From NCBI GenBank assembly GCA_937879855.1, contig CALFMO010000008.1:305465-369464 (forward strand): DNA of 64,000 nt, given 5' to 3'. The stretch is from an uncultured Acidobacteriaceae bacterium (GTDB lineage: Bacteria; Acidobacteriota; Terriglobia; Terriglobales; Acidobacteriaceae). Shown piece after piece: positions 15,696-24,153 of this stretch. The stretch's first letter is position 1. Every line of letters begins with the position of its first letter. Under the pieces are notes generated by a model, which worked only from the letters and a program-made list of their open reading frames with translations, made no database searches and was not told where the DNA came from. The translations under genes were made by a program, and so were the position numbers.

Positions 15696-17213
15696 TTACG
15701 GAGGCGTGATTAACCGCACTGGCACCGGAGAAGACCCGGTCACGGCGGTCGAAGCGACGGGTTGCCCTCCGCCGTTGCTGCAGCCTGCCACATTCAGCAC
15801 GACTACGTCAACGTTTCCGTATTGGTCCACGCCGTTGATGAAGACCTGCAGGAATCCCACGATCGTGACCGGGCTAGTGCCGCTGCTGGCGATCGGATTT
15901 GCCGGATCGTAGATGGGTACGGAAACGATGGAGTTGCTGGAAGTGATCGGAACGCCACTAGCTAATCCAGGCAGCGGATTACTGCTTCCCGGCAGAATTT
16001 GGAATGGATATGCCGTGGGATATCCATAGGGAGAAGCAGACGGGTTGAAATAATCCTGGCCAGTCGGCTGGCCGCCGTTTGGATTCGGATTGCCCTCGTT
16101 GATCAGCGCTTGGACGCCGCTGGTTGTGTCATCTGCGGGATATATGCCGAGATCGACCATGTTTGGACCGTTACCAATCGGAGACGAGCTTGGGACACCA
16201 CAATAATAGACCGTGGTCTGGTCGCAACCAGCAATAGCTTTCTCAAAAAGGGAACCCCCCGACGCTGCGCTAGGAACCGCTACCGAGGCGTTTTCACTCT
16301 GACCGGGCAGAAACTCCAGATTCGGGGGACCGGGAACAGTGTTGCCGTTGGGATCGTGGTTCGCCTGGATCGTGGCGTTACGCAGGGAGCAGGCCCCCCT
16401 GGCCCGATGCAGGCAGTTGGGGATTAGCAGAAACCTCTCGCCAATGACGCCGCTAGAGTTCGTCCCATTCAGTGAGATTCCTGGGTTCACAATATGGCCG
16501 TCATTGAGACTGATGAAAGGTTGACAAGCGTTCGCGCCACTCGTGCAACTGGTGTTGGGATTCAGCGGGTCCAGATTGGGCACGATCCACGGTTTCACAC
16601 ATCTAGGTTGCACAGGAGTAATGGTTCCCGAGGTTTGGTTCCCAACGTTTCCCGAGTTTGAAGGATTAAAAGCCTCCGCGGTGGCGGTTGCGCTCACCGT
16701 ATTGGTGGTGCTTCGCCAGATGCGAGAAAAGAAAGTAGGCAAACTGGTCTGTTGAATTTGCACCGTCACCATCGGGTTAACGCCAAATGCGTCGGACAAG
16801 GAGGAGCAGTCGGTGTTTGAACTGATCGAGCCGCCATTTCCGGCAGAGTAGGTAACCGTGACTGTCGCTGCGACATTTCCAACCGAATTCTGCGCCCCCA
16901 CGGCCTTCGCCGCTTGCGTGGCGATGCCTGAATTTTTGCCGCAGATGGCCTGCCAATAGCTAGGCTCGGTTGTTGTACTTGCGGCGCCAGTAATGCCAGA
17001 CACCGAAATTACTCTAGCCGCAGCCAAGGCGGCCGCATCCGCGGAGCGCTGAGCCTCCTCTCTTGCCAAATACAGGGTCACCACATCGATCGATAGAGCG
17101 GCCATGGCGATGATGGCGACCATCGCGATGGCAACCAGGATCATTGTGATGCCGTGCTCATCGTGGCCGACACACTGGGTGCCGCGGAACCGGCGAATTG
17201 CGGATGCTTTCAT
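15696..17213 (-). CDS. TadG-like pilus/Flp-associated protein
   Basis: A 505-residue protein. The N-terminus matches the TadE/TadG prepilin-like anchor: a basic lead, then HGITMILVAIAMVAIIAMAALSIDVV and the helix YLAREEAQRSADAAALAAAR. The long remainder is Ser/Thr/Asn/Gly-rich and extracellular in character, with several Cys (CSSL, RCVKPW, NPNTSCTSG). It is the last gene of a minus-strand operon after CpaA and two TadE-like genes, 7 nt after the previous stop. Tad systems make adhesive Flp pili; the ATPase and secretin are not present in the window. Confidence 0.85.
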   Translation of the reverse strand: MKASAIRRFRGTQCVGHDEHGITMILVAIAMVAIIAMAALSIDVVTLYLAREEAQRSADAAALAAARVISVSGITGAASTTTEPSYWQAICGKNSGIATQAAKAVGAQNSVGNVAATVTVTYSAGNGGSISSNTDCSSLSDAFGVNPMVTVQIQQTSLPTFFSRIWRSTTNTVSATATAEAFNPSNSGNVGNQTSGTITPVQPRCVKPWIVPNLDPLNPNTSCTSGANACQPFISLNDGHIVNPGISLNGTNSSGVIGERFLLIPNCLHRARGACSLRNATIQANHDPNGNTVPGPPNLEFLPGQSENASVAVPSAASGGSLFEKAIAGCDQTTVYYCGVPSSSPIGNGPNMVDLGIYPADDTTSGVQALINEGNPNPNGGQPTGQDYFNPSASPYGYPTAYPFQILPGSSNPLPGLASGVPITSSNSIVSVPIYDPANPIASSGTSPVTIVGFLQVFINGVDQYGNVDVVVLNVAGCSNGGGQPVASTAVTGSSPVPVRLITPP

Positions 17214-17220
17214 GGCTGAT

Positions 17221-17817
17221 TCAGTTCTCGTTTAAGGCAACGGCCGTGCCGCTGATCAGAGTGGGCAGTGCCGCCGCCGACCCCAAGAGGCTCGCCACGC
17301 GTCCGAACCTCCAGGGATATTGATATTGAATGCTCACGCAGGTCCCGACGACCGCTGTTTGCCCGCCACCTGGAGCTTGTGAAGTACAGGCCACTGACGG
17401 CAGCGTGGTTGAGTTCTGGGGAAAATAGTATCCGCGATTGATGGTAAACGTGAGGCTGCAACCACTCCCGCTGGCCGTAAACGTCCACGTCAATCCGCTC
17501 GGAGAGCCGGTGGCTGTAATACCGCAATCGTTAATCTGGTTCGCAGCCAGGTAGTTCTTCGCCGCCAGAAAAGCGTCGTTTACCGACATGGGTAAGGTCC
17601 GGCCCAGGTCGCTGACCGGTTCAGCCGCGGCGGCGCGGGCGGCATCGCGGGCGGCGTTGGTGAGTTTTTGTTTGAGAGTGAAGGCACCGCTGAAATCGAA
17701 GATGCCGACTACAAACACCATCATCAGTGGCAGGGTGACGGCAAATTCCACCAGCTGCGCTCCGCGGTCGTCGCGCCAGCGGCGTCGGATTAATAGCGCC
17801 ATGCGAGCCGCAATCAT
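17221..17817 (-). CDS. TadE-like pseudopilin, second copy
   Basis: A 198-residue protein. The start ATG (17817) shares its A with the TAA stop of the upstream TadE gene, a one-nucleotide overlap implying translational coupling; an earlier start would lie inside that gene. The N-terminal part shows the TadE signature: RDDRGAQLVEFAVTLPLMMV and FVVGIFDFSGAFTLKQKLTN, with the Glu near the start of the hydrophobic helix, then ARDAARAAA. The rest is a Cys- and Gly-containing extracellular domain. It is probably a minor pseudopilin of the Flp pilus. Confidence 0.85.
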   Translation of the reverse strand: MIAARMALLIRRRWRDDRGAQLVEFAVTLPLMMVFVVGIFDFSGAFTLKQKLTNAARDAARAAAAEPVSDLGRTLPMSVNDAFLAAKNYLAANQINDCGITATGSPSGLTWTFTASGSGCSLTFTINRGYYFPQNSTTLPSVACTSQAPGGGQTAVVGTCVSIQYQYPWRFGRVASLLGSAAALPTLISGTAVALNEN

Positions 17818-18374
17818 TACTGGTTCTCCACGCGGGCGTGAGCCGACGCCGTCAACAAGATTCTTTGCTTGTTCAGCGAAGTGAAAGGCAGCCAGAACTG
17901 GAACGGATATTGAAAGCTGATGGAGATGCCGCAGACCCCGCCCGAACTCGCATTCGACGACATCAGGACCTGATTCTGCACGCAAACGTTATTGTTGTTC
18001 CCGGTGATTCCGCCATCGCATCCTCCGCTAGCTCCGCCGCCACACAAGTTAAAGGAAGGCGCCGTAGAGGGGTATTGTGCCTTTGTTGGGTCGAGCTTGG
18101 CGGCGGCCATAGAGACTTGCACCGCATTGAACGCATTCTGATCCTGCGAAGTCGTACCTGGAGTACAGGTGGTGCAATAGGGCGCGGCTCCCGCGCGTGC
18201 GCCATCCTGGGCCGCGCGCGTGATCGTGCCATAGATGCTGAACGCCTGTCCGAACCAGAAAATTCCCAGCAGGATCATGAACATCAACGGCAACACCGCC
18301 GCGGCTTCCGCGATTTCAGCGCCGCGGCTTTCGGCGACCAGCCTGCGAATAACGAATCGTGCCGAGTCGAGCAT
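17817..18374 (-). CDS. TadE-like pseudopilin, first copy
   Basis: A 185-residue protein beginning at ATG 18374, one nucleotide after the CpaA stop. It has the TadE helix SRGAEIAEAAAVLPLMFMIL, LGIFWFGQAFSIYGTITRAA and QDGARAGA. The exported domain has paired Cys (YCTTCTPG, LCGGGASGGCDGG, CVQNQ, GGVCGIS) that may form disulfides. It is similar in plan to the next gene and likely arose by duplication. Confidence 0.85.
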   Translation of the reverse strand: MLDSARFVIRRLVAESRGAEIAEAAAVLPLMFMILLGIFWFGQAFSIYGTITRAAQDGARAGAAPYCTTCTPGTTSQDQNAFNAVQVSMAAAKLDPTKAQYPSTAPSFNLCGGGASGGCDGGITGNNNNVCVQNQVLMSSNASSGGVCGISISFQYPFQFWLPFTSLNKQRILLTASAHARVENQ

Positions 18375-18375
18375 T

Positions 18376-18906
18376 CTAGGCCACAACTCCCACTTTCCAG
18401 AGAACCCCATAAAGCACCACGGTGAATGCCAGCGCCACGCCGTAGGGAATTTTCAGCGAGTCGGGATTGTCGAGCGAGACCTGCGTTCCCGGCAGGCGGA
18501 AGGTGACCAGCGAGACCAGGATGTGCCCGATGTTGCGAACCGTTTGACGCATTCGTCCTTTGTAGATCACCAGAACCACCGCCATCACTCCGGCCACGAG
18601 AATCGATGCCAGCAGAAGATCAACCAGCAGCCCTGGTCCGGTGAAAGCGCCCAACGCTCCGGCCAGCTTCCAGTCGCCGGCTCCCAAACTGCGCAACAGC
18701 ACGAACGGTAACAGCAACGCCAATCCCAGAGCCGCGCCGAGCAGGGAAGTCTTCAATCCAGACCAGCCAGCTAGAACTGTATTCGCAATGACCCCGATCA
18801 ACAGCGCCGGGATCGTCAGCCAGTTTGGAATGCGACGCCAGCGCAGGTCCGTCCATGCTGCGAAGGCCGCCAACACCACAGCGCCCGCCAGAACCAGCGG
18901 TTTCAA
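18376..18906 (-). CDS. cpaA: Prepilin peptidase, CpaA/TadV type (A24 family)
   Basis: A 176-residue polytopic membrane aspartic protease. The two catalytic aspartates are visible in AWTDLRWRRIPNW (about residue 20) and in the GxGD motif LGAGDWKLAGALG (about 77). It lacks the methyltransferase domain of PilD, as do CpaA/TadV enzymes. Its job is to cleave the leader of Flp prepilins and TadE/F pseudopilins. It heads the operon with two TadE-like genes and one TadG-like gene, whose products are its likely substrates. Confidence 0.9.
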   Translation of the reverse strand: MKPLVLAGAVVLAAFAAWTDLRWRRIPNWLTIPALLIGVIANTVLAGWSGLKTSLLGAALGLALLLPFVLLRSLGAGDWKLAGALGAFTGPGLLVDLLLASILVAGVMAVVLVIYKGRMRQTVRNIGHILVSLVTFRLPGTQVSLDNPDSLKIPYGVALAFTVVLYGVLWKVGVVA

Positions 18907-19222
18907 ATGAGCCTCAGGCCGAGCGAGCGGCGCTCAAATCGCGCACGTGCCCCACGATATTGAGAAAGACCCATTTTTTGACGGTTCAAAACCAGCGTTG
19001 CATCCAGGGACAGTTGCTTGACCCGCCATTGCCGTTACCCGGTAAGGGCGGCCTCTTGCGCGGATTTTCACATACAGGGAAGCCGAAGTCAATGAAGACG
19101 GGAGCGCGTTCGGGTGGTCGAGAATCGTGAATAATGTATCGCGTTTAGGAATTTCGAATGGGGATCAGAATCGATGTCTGATCCCCAGACTTAGCACACG
19201 CGACTCCAGACCTATAACGCCT
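18907..19222. other. Intergenic stretch between CpaA and the S41 protease
   Basis: No protein gene is visible. The segment must hold the promoter of the CpaA operon (minus strand), which I cannot pinpoint, and the 3' end of the S41 protease gene, including the hairpin at 19160-19186. Confidence 0.5.
19160..19186. other. Perfect 10-bp hairpin downstream of the S41 protease gene
   Basis: GGGGATCAGA (19160-19169), a 7-nt loop atcgatg, and TCTGATCCCC (19177-19186) form a perfect stem. It lies 37 nt past the protease stop codon. No U-run follows on either strand, so it is not a standard intrinsic terminator. It could block 3' exonucleases or bind a dimeric protein. Confidence 0.6.
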
Positions 19223-20824
19223 TTACCTGCCGAACGCCGGCGCCGAGTTGTGCTCAGCGATGATCTTGCGCGCGTTTTCCGCCAGAGCCTTCGCCTGGGG
19301 CAGAAGTTCAAGACCCTTGACCACTTCCGGATCGGATTCCGCGCGAACCTTCATGCCTTCATCTTGGCCGAAGGCGTCCGTGAAAATTTCCGACTTGATG
19401 TTGGAGCGGATCCAGTCGTTGTTGTCAATCAGGTCGGCCTGAGTGTAGGGAATGTTCGCCTCGTCGAGCGACTTGCGAAATTCCTGCATTGTCGCGTCGT
19501 CAACCTCAAAGCTCTTGGAAGGCTTGTGGCTCACCACGTAGCGCTTGGCAAAGTTGAAGAACGCGTAGTGCTGCAGCAGCGTGTCCTGGAAGTGATTGCT
19601 TTTCACCGCGGGAATGTTCACGTCGGGAGTAATGCCGCCACCGCCGTAAACAGTGCGGCCGCTGTCGGTGAGCTTTACCTCGCGATTGGCCGTGTTGGAA
19701 CTCTCGGCGCTGTCGCGGCTGTAGTAGTAGTCGTAGAGCGAAATGTTGCTGTAGTCGCGCTGGATAAGGCGTCCGCTAGGAGTGTAGTAATGAGCAGTGG
19801 TCAGTGCCAGACCAGTGTTCTCTGACAGCGGATATACAGTCTGCACCAGACCTTTGCCAAACGTTACTTCGCCAGCGATCAGGCCGCGATCGTGATCCTG
19901 GATCGCTCCCGAAACAATCTCCGCCGCCGATGCTGTCTGCCGATTCACCAGCACCACAATCGGATAATCCTTGCCACCGTTGCCGTGCTGCGCCACGTAG
20001 CGCTTCTCGGCCGAAGCGCGCCCGTGGTGAGAGACGATGAGTTGTCCCTTCTTCAGGAACTTGTCTGCCACGCCCACGCCTTCACTGAGCAAACCGCCCG
20101 GATTGGAGCGCAGGTCAAGGATCAGGCCCTTGAGGTCGCCAAACGAATCGAGCGCGTCAGAGACTTCATGCTCGGTGGTTTCATTGAAGCCGTTGACATG
20201 CATGTATCCCACGCCCGGCTTGATCAGGAAATGAACGTCGACACTGTAACGCGGAATTTCATCGCGGATGAGAGTGAACTCCATCGGCTTCTCGACGTCT
20301 TCACGCGAGATGCTGATGTGAACGGTCGTGCCCTTGGGGCCCTTCAGCAAGTCGGCAACGTCGGTGGTGCTCATGTTCTCGGTCGACTTGCCGTCGACGG
20401 CGATAATCACGTCACCAGGATGAATGCCCGCCTTGTAAGCTGGGGTTCCCGTGAAGGGATAGATCACGATCACTTTGTTGTTGCGCGGACCGACGGTCAT
20501 GCCCACGCCGTAGTACTTGCCGCGCTGGTCTTCACGCATCAGCGCATACGATTTGGGATCGAAGAAATTCGAGTGGGGATCGAGCGCGTGCAGCATGCCT
20601 GGGATGGCGCCGTTATAGATGGCCTTATCCGCGTTCACCGGCTCGGCGTAGTTGTCTTCGACGAGCGCGTAGACGTCGGTGAACTGCTTCAGGCTGTCCT
20701 TGACCTCGGAGTCTGTGCCTAACCCCGATTGTTGACCGGAACGCTGGGCAAACAGAATTCCCAGGAAGCCGCAGGCAAGGAGAAAAACTACCAGAATGAG
20801 TGAACGGCGTGAACTACGAGCCAT
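19223..20824 (-). CDS. S41-family C-terminal processing peptidase (CtpA/Prc-like)
   Basis: A 533-residue exported protease. ATG 20824 has AAGGAA upstream; a longer frame to 20857 lacks support. Signal anchor: RRSLILVVFLLACGFLGILF. A PDZ domain spans about residues 95-185 (YYGVGMTVGPRNNKVIVIYP, AGIHPGDVIIAVDGKST). The protease domain has RSNPGGLLSEGV, the nucleophile Ser in NRQTASAAEIVSGAIQ (about 298) and the general-base Lys in EVTFGKGLVQT (about 323), 25 residues apart as expected for the Ser/Lys dyad. Such enzymes trim or degrade periplasmic proteins from their C-termini. The ~130-residue C-terminal extension is helical. Confidence 0.93.
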   Translation of the reverse strand: MARSSRRSLILVVFLLACGFLGILFAQRSGQQSGLGTDSEVKDSLKQFTDVYALVEDNYAEPVNADKAIYNGAIPGMLHALDPHSNFFDPKSYALMREDQRGKYYGVGMTVGPRNNKVIVIYPFTGTPAYKAGIHPGDVIIAVDGKSTENMSTTDVADLLKGPKGTTVHISISREDVEKPMEFTLIRDEIPRYSVDVHFLIKPGVGYMHVNGFNETTEHEVSDALDSFGDLKGLILDLRSNPGGLLSEGVGVADKFLKKGQLIVSHHGRASAEKRYVAQHGNGGKDYPIVVLVNRQTASAAEIVSGAIQDHDRGLIAGEVTFGKGLVQTVYPLSENTGLALTTAHYYTPSGRLIQRDYSNISLYDYYYSRDSAESSNTANREVKLTDSGRTVYGGGGITPDVNIPAVKSNHFQDTLLQHYAFFNFAKRYVVSHKPSKSFEVDDATMQEFRKSLDEANIPYTQADLIDNNDWIRSNIKSEIFTDAFGQDEGMKVRAESDPEVVKGLELLPQAKALAENARKIIAEHNSAPAFGR

Positions 20825-21156
20825 CTTAGAGTTCCTTCGTTGAGGGCGAGCTTGCACCCCAGCTACTGCACTGAATTCAAACAGTATATCACTACCCGAA
20901 ATTGCCCCGAAGCGGGATTATCACCGTTGGTAACCGTCCCCAAAGACGACTCATTATCAGATGCGGCGGGAGTGGATTAGGTTCCCATCAGTCTGAAAAC
21001 AACTCAGTTTAGGGTGACAGCGGCCAGCAAAGATCGTTCAGGTTGCCTCTGATGCTGCAGCTGTGAGGGGCATCCTATACGAGCAGTGAGTTTTGCTCCG
21101 ATTTGCCACGAGGCCGGACGCACTTTTCTCAAATGTCACATGAAGGAATAACGCAA
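20825..21156. other. 332-nt gap upstream of the S41 protease gene
   Basis: I find no protein gene. The S41 promoter should lie here (minus strand), but no close match to a -35/-10 pair stands out. The remainder is the 3' flank of the decarboxylase gene, also on the minus strand. Confidence 0.45.
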
Positions 21157-22515
21157 TTATCCGGCACTCACGGACTTCGCTATCCTGATCATTGCAGCCA
21201 CGCTGCGCTCGACGTCTTCGTCGGTGGTGGCCCAGCAGGATACGGAAATTCGCATTGCGGTATGTCCGTGCCACACGGTGCCGCCGCACCAGCAGGTTCC
21301 TTCGGTCTGAATCTCGGCAATAATGCGGCGAGTCTCCTCCGAAGTGCCGAACGATACCAGCACCTGGTTCAAAACAACCTCGTTCAGAACGGTAAAACCC
21401 GCAGCCCTCAAACATTGGGCAAACCGGTTGGCTTGCCGGCAATTGCGCTCGATCATTTCCCGCAAACCGCTTCGTCCCAGCGACCGCATTGCCGCCCAGA
21501 GTTCAATTCCACGTGCTCGCCGCGAGGAGTCCGGAGTGTATTGCCAAGGCTCACGATCGGCGCTTTGGGCCAAATAGGCGGCGCTGCCCGCTGACAGCGC
21601 TCTACGCAAATGCTCGGGCTCGCGCACCACCACCATTCCTGAATCGTAAGGAACGTTGAGCCATTTGTGACAATCAATCGCGCAGGAGTCCGCAGCGCTC
21701 GCGCCCTCCAGCAAGGGAGCGTAGAGTGGCGAGACAGCGGCCCACAATCCAAACGCTCCGTCCACGTGCACCCACGCTCCCGCGTCCCGCGCCCGCGCGC
21801 AGATTTCTTTTGCCGGATCGAAAGCCCCTGTGTTGACGTTGCCCGCTTGAATACAAACGATGGTGTGGTCGTCGAGTGCAGGCAAGGCGTCGGTTCGCAT
21901 GCGTCCCTGGCCATCCGCCGGAACCCTAGTCACGCGCGAGCGGCCCAGACCAAGCATCGATAATGCCTTCAGCAATGAAACGTGAACTTCTTCGCCGACC
22001 ACGACCCGAATTGGCGGAGCCCCAAACAGGCCGTCCTCTTCAACGTTCCAGCCACTGCGCTGTAGCAAGGCCGAACGCGCAGACGCTAGTCCTGAGAAAT
22101 TCGCCATCGTGGTACAGGTGACAAATCCCACTCCACTATTCGACGGCAAGCCGAGCAGATCCAAAGTCCATTCACGTACGATATCTTCGATCTTCGCAGC
22201 CACGGGCGACATGACTCGCATCGACGCATTCTGGTCCCATGCGCCGGCGAGGCAGTTTGCCGCCAACGCTGCCGGAAGCGTGCCGCCGGTCACAAATCCA
22301 AAGTAGCGCCCGCCGGTTGTCGCCACCGTCGCAGGTGATCCTACCGTGTCGAGCAATGCCAAAACTTCCGCCGGACCGGTGGGACCGTCAGGCACGGGCC
22401 CTCCGAGACTCGATAAACGCGCAATGCTTTCCGCTGACGGCACAACCGGGCGCTCATCAAGCTCCCTTATGTATCTCGCGGCCCGCGTCGCAGTCTCTGT
22501 CAGTAATTCCTTCAC
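21157..22515 (-). CDS. PLP-dependent group II amino-acid decarboxylase-like enzyme
   Basis: A 452-residue cytosolic enzyme of the aromatic-amino-acid/glutamate decarboxylase fold. GTG 22515 has GGAGG 5 nt upstream; the apparent earlier start overlaps that site. Seen: GRYFGFVTGGTLPAALAANC, SPVAAKIEDIVREWTLDLLG, FVTCTTMANFSGLASAR (cofactor phosphate loop), AWVHVDGAFGLWA (PLP-binding Asp) and the Schiff-base Lys in SCAIDCHKWLNVPYDSG (about residue 283). The amino-acid substrate cannot be told from sequence. It is isolated on the minus strand. Confidence 0.88.
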   Translation of the reverse strand: MKELLTETATRAARYIRELDERPVVPSAESIARLSSLGGPVPDGPTGPAEVLALLDTVGSPATVATTGGRYFGFVTGGTLPAALAANCLAGAWDQNASMRVMSPVAAKIEDIVREWTLDLLGLPSNSGVGFVTCTTMANFSGLASARSALLQRSGWNVEEDGLFGAPPIRVVVGEEVHVSLLKALSMLGLGRSRVTRVPADGQGRMRTDALPALDDHTIVCIQAGNVNTGAFDPAKEICARARDAGAWVHVDGAFGLWAAVSPLYAPLLEGASAADSCAIDCHKWLNVPYDSGMVVVREPEHLRRALSAGSAAYLAQSADREPWQYTPDSSRRARGIELWAAMRSLGRSGLREMIERNCRQANRFAQCLRAAGFTVLNEVVLNQVLVSFGTSEETRRIIAEIQTEGTCWCGGTVWHGHTAMRISVSCWATTDEDVERSVAAMIRIAKSVSAG

Positions 22516-22562
22516 ACGTACCTCCACGGGTGGGCAAAACAGAATGGCGTCGAGGCAACATT

Positions 22563-22946
22563 TTAACCGCTACATTTCTGCTCTCGCCATGATTCGGGTT
22601 TAGAGCGTGAGTTGTCGCGAGAGAGTTCGACGGGCTCTCTGGCGCTGCCTATGCGCTGACTGATCGCGTTTCCGCCGCCTTCATCGCCGCTGTAATGATG
22701 ATGGCGATGGCCTTGGATTTGCGATGCCTGATTCTGGGACGCCTGCCGGACCTGGGCGAAGTCCTGTTGCGGACCTGAGATGTTTCCCGACTTCAGGTGC
22801 TGCTCCAACCGGTTAAACGTTTGTGTGATCGGGCTGTGGCTCTGGGCCGGCCAAGTGAAGCTGCTCTCCGGGCCAAGCTGCTGAAAGATCAATTCCACTT
22901 GCAATGATTGCCGCTTTTCCGGCTCCGGCAGTATGATGAACCGCAT
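22563..22946 (-). pseudogene. Possible decayed relic of a SGN-repeat, His-rich acidobacterial protein
   Basis: The minus-strand frame contains IFQQLGPESS, then ITQTFNRLEQHLKSGNISGP and QQDFAQVRQASQNQ, a GHRHHHYSGDEGGG patch and NAISQR. From memory, repeats of the form 'QxLGQxLQSGNLSxAQ' separated by His/Gly tracts occur in small acidobacterial proteins of unknown role. Here only about one full repeat is left, the next one breaks up after NAISQ, and the 5' end collides with the tatB start. I therefore read it as a remnant. The alternative is a chance open frame. Confidence 0.35.
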
Positions 22947-23346
22947 GAGCTTTTCAGAAACGATCTTCCTGTTCTTATTGGCCCTTGTCGTGTTTGGGCC
23001 TAAGAAGTTGCCGGAGATCGCGCGCCAGATCGGCAAGGCGCTCAATGAATTCAGGCGCGCCTCAAATGAGTTTAAGGCGCAGATCGAGCAGGAAATTTCG
23101 AACCTGGAGGTCGAGAAGCACCACACGATTCTTCCTCCCAGCCCACCGCTGGAGGGCGTTGCCAGTCGCACGCTGGATGTCGCGCCCGAGCAAACGACTC
23201 CGGCCGAAGCTCCTGCCACTTTAGCGGCCACGGAGGAAACCCCGGCCGCCGCGATTGAGCCACCTCCGGTTGCGACCGAAGCGGTAGGGCCCGTCACGCC
23301 TTCCGATGAGATAGCATCTCCCGCCTCGCAGGAATCGCATGTTTGA
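22945..23346 (+). CDS. tatB: Sec-independent translocase subunit TatB/TatA
   Basis: A 133-residue protein. The start is ATG 22945 (SFSETIFLFL...), where family members begin; an in-frame ATG at 22933 would add four residues. One N-terminal membrane helix (FSETIFLFLLALVVFG) is followed by the hinge FGPKKLPEIARQIGKALNEF and an amphipathic helix (RRASNEFKAQIEQEISNLEV). The C-terminal half is Pro/Ala/Glu-rich and disordered. The long amphipathic helix and tail favour TatB over TatA. It overlaps tatC by 8 nt, so the two are translated together. They export folded, twin-arginine proteins such as the product at 40430. Confidence 0.9.
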   Translation: MSFSETIFLFLLALVVFGPKKLPEIARQIGKALNEFRRASNEFKAQIEQEISNLEVEKHHTILPPSPPLEGVASRTLDVAPEQTTPAEAPATLAATEETPAAAIEPPPVATEAVGPVTPSDEIASPASQESHV

Positions 23347-24148
23347 ATCCGCAGCCGCGTCGGTCAGCGGTGATCCTGAAAAAGAGCCGATGCCCACCAT
23401 GGGCTTTCTTGATCACCTCGAGGAACTCCGCAAGCGCATTGTCTATTCCATCATCGCCGTCGGAGTAGGTACTGGCCTTTCGTGGGGATATCGCGAGCGA
23501 ATCTACGCAGTCATGCAAAAACCCATCATGGATGCGCTTCACTCGCGGGGGTTGCCCGAAAAACTCGTGTACCTGAATCCCGTCGATCCGTTCAATCTTT
23601 ACTTAAAGATTTCCATGCTGGCGGGGCTTTTCCTGACCTCACCCTTCGTGCTCTATCAAGTGTGGATGTTCATTTCTCCGGGGCTCTACCGCAAAGAAAA
23701 GCGCTACGTCATGCCGTTCATGATTTCGACGATCACGTTGTTTACGTTGGGCGGATATTTTGGGTACCGGATCGCGTATCCGCGGGCTTTGGACTTCTTC
23801 GTCGTCAAATTCAACGGCCAGTTCCAGCCGATGATTACGGTCGGTGAATACACGCAGCTTTTCCTGAGCATCGTTGGCGGCATGGGGCTGATTTTCGAGA
23901 TGCCGATCCTGGTTTTCTTTCTGGCGTTCATGGGCATCATGACGCCGTCGTTCATGGTGAAGAATTTCCGCTACGCCATTCTGGTTATTTTTGTGCTGGC
24001 GGCGATCGTTACTCCGACTCCAGATATCGTAAATATGTGCGTGTTTGCTGCGCCCATGCTGGGTTTGTACGCACTGAGCATTGGCGTGGCATGGATGGTG
24101 CATCCCAAACAGCGGGAGGCACGGCGAGAGAAGCAGTCGCAGACATAA
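23339..24148 (+). CDS. tatC: Twin-arginine translocase subunit TatC
   Basis: A 269-residue protein with six membrane helices. Family marks: GFLDHLEELRKRIVYSIIAV (the signal-peptide-binding N-terminus with HLEELRxR), YLNPVDPFNLYLKISMLAGL, SPFVLYQVWMFISPGLYRKE and FEMPILVFFLAFMGI. It forms the receptor for RR-signal peptides with TatB. The start overlaps the end of tatB. A lipoprotein M28 peptidase gene follows at 24154, almost directly. Confidence 0.96.
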   Translation: MFESAAASVSGDPEKEPMPTMGFLDHLEELRKRIVYSIIAVGVGTGLSWGYRERIYAVMQKPIMDALHSRGLPEKLVYLNPVDPFNLYLKISMLAGLFLTSPFVLYQVWMFISPGLYRKEKRYVMPFMISTITLFTLGGYFGYRIAYPRALDFFVVKFNGQFQPMITVGEYTQLFLSIVGGMGLIFEMPILVFFLAFMGIMTPSFMVKNFRYAILVIFVLAAIVTPTPDIVNMCVFAAPMLGLYALSIGVAWMVHPKQREARREKQSQT

Positions 24149-24153
24149 TCACC

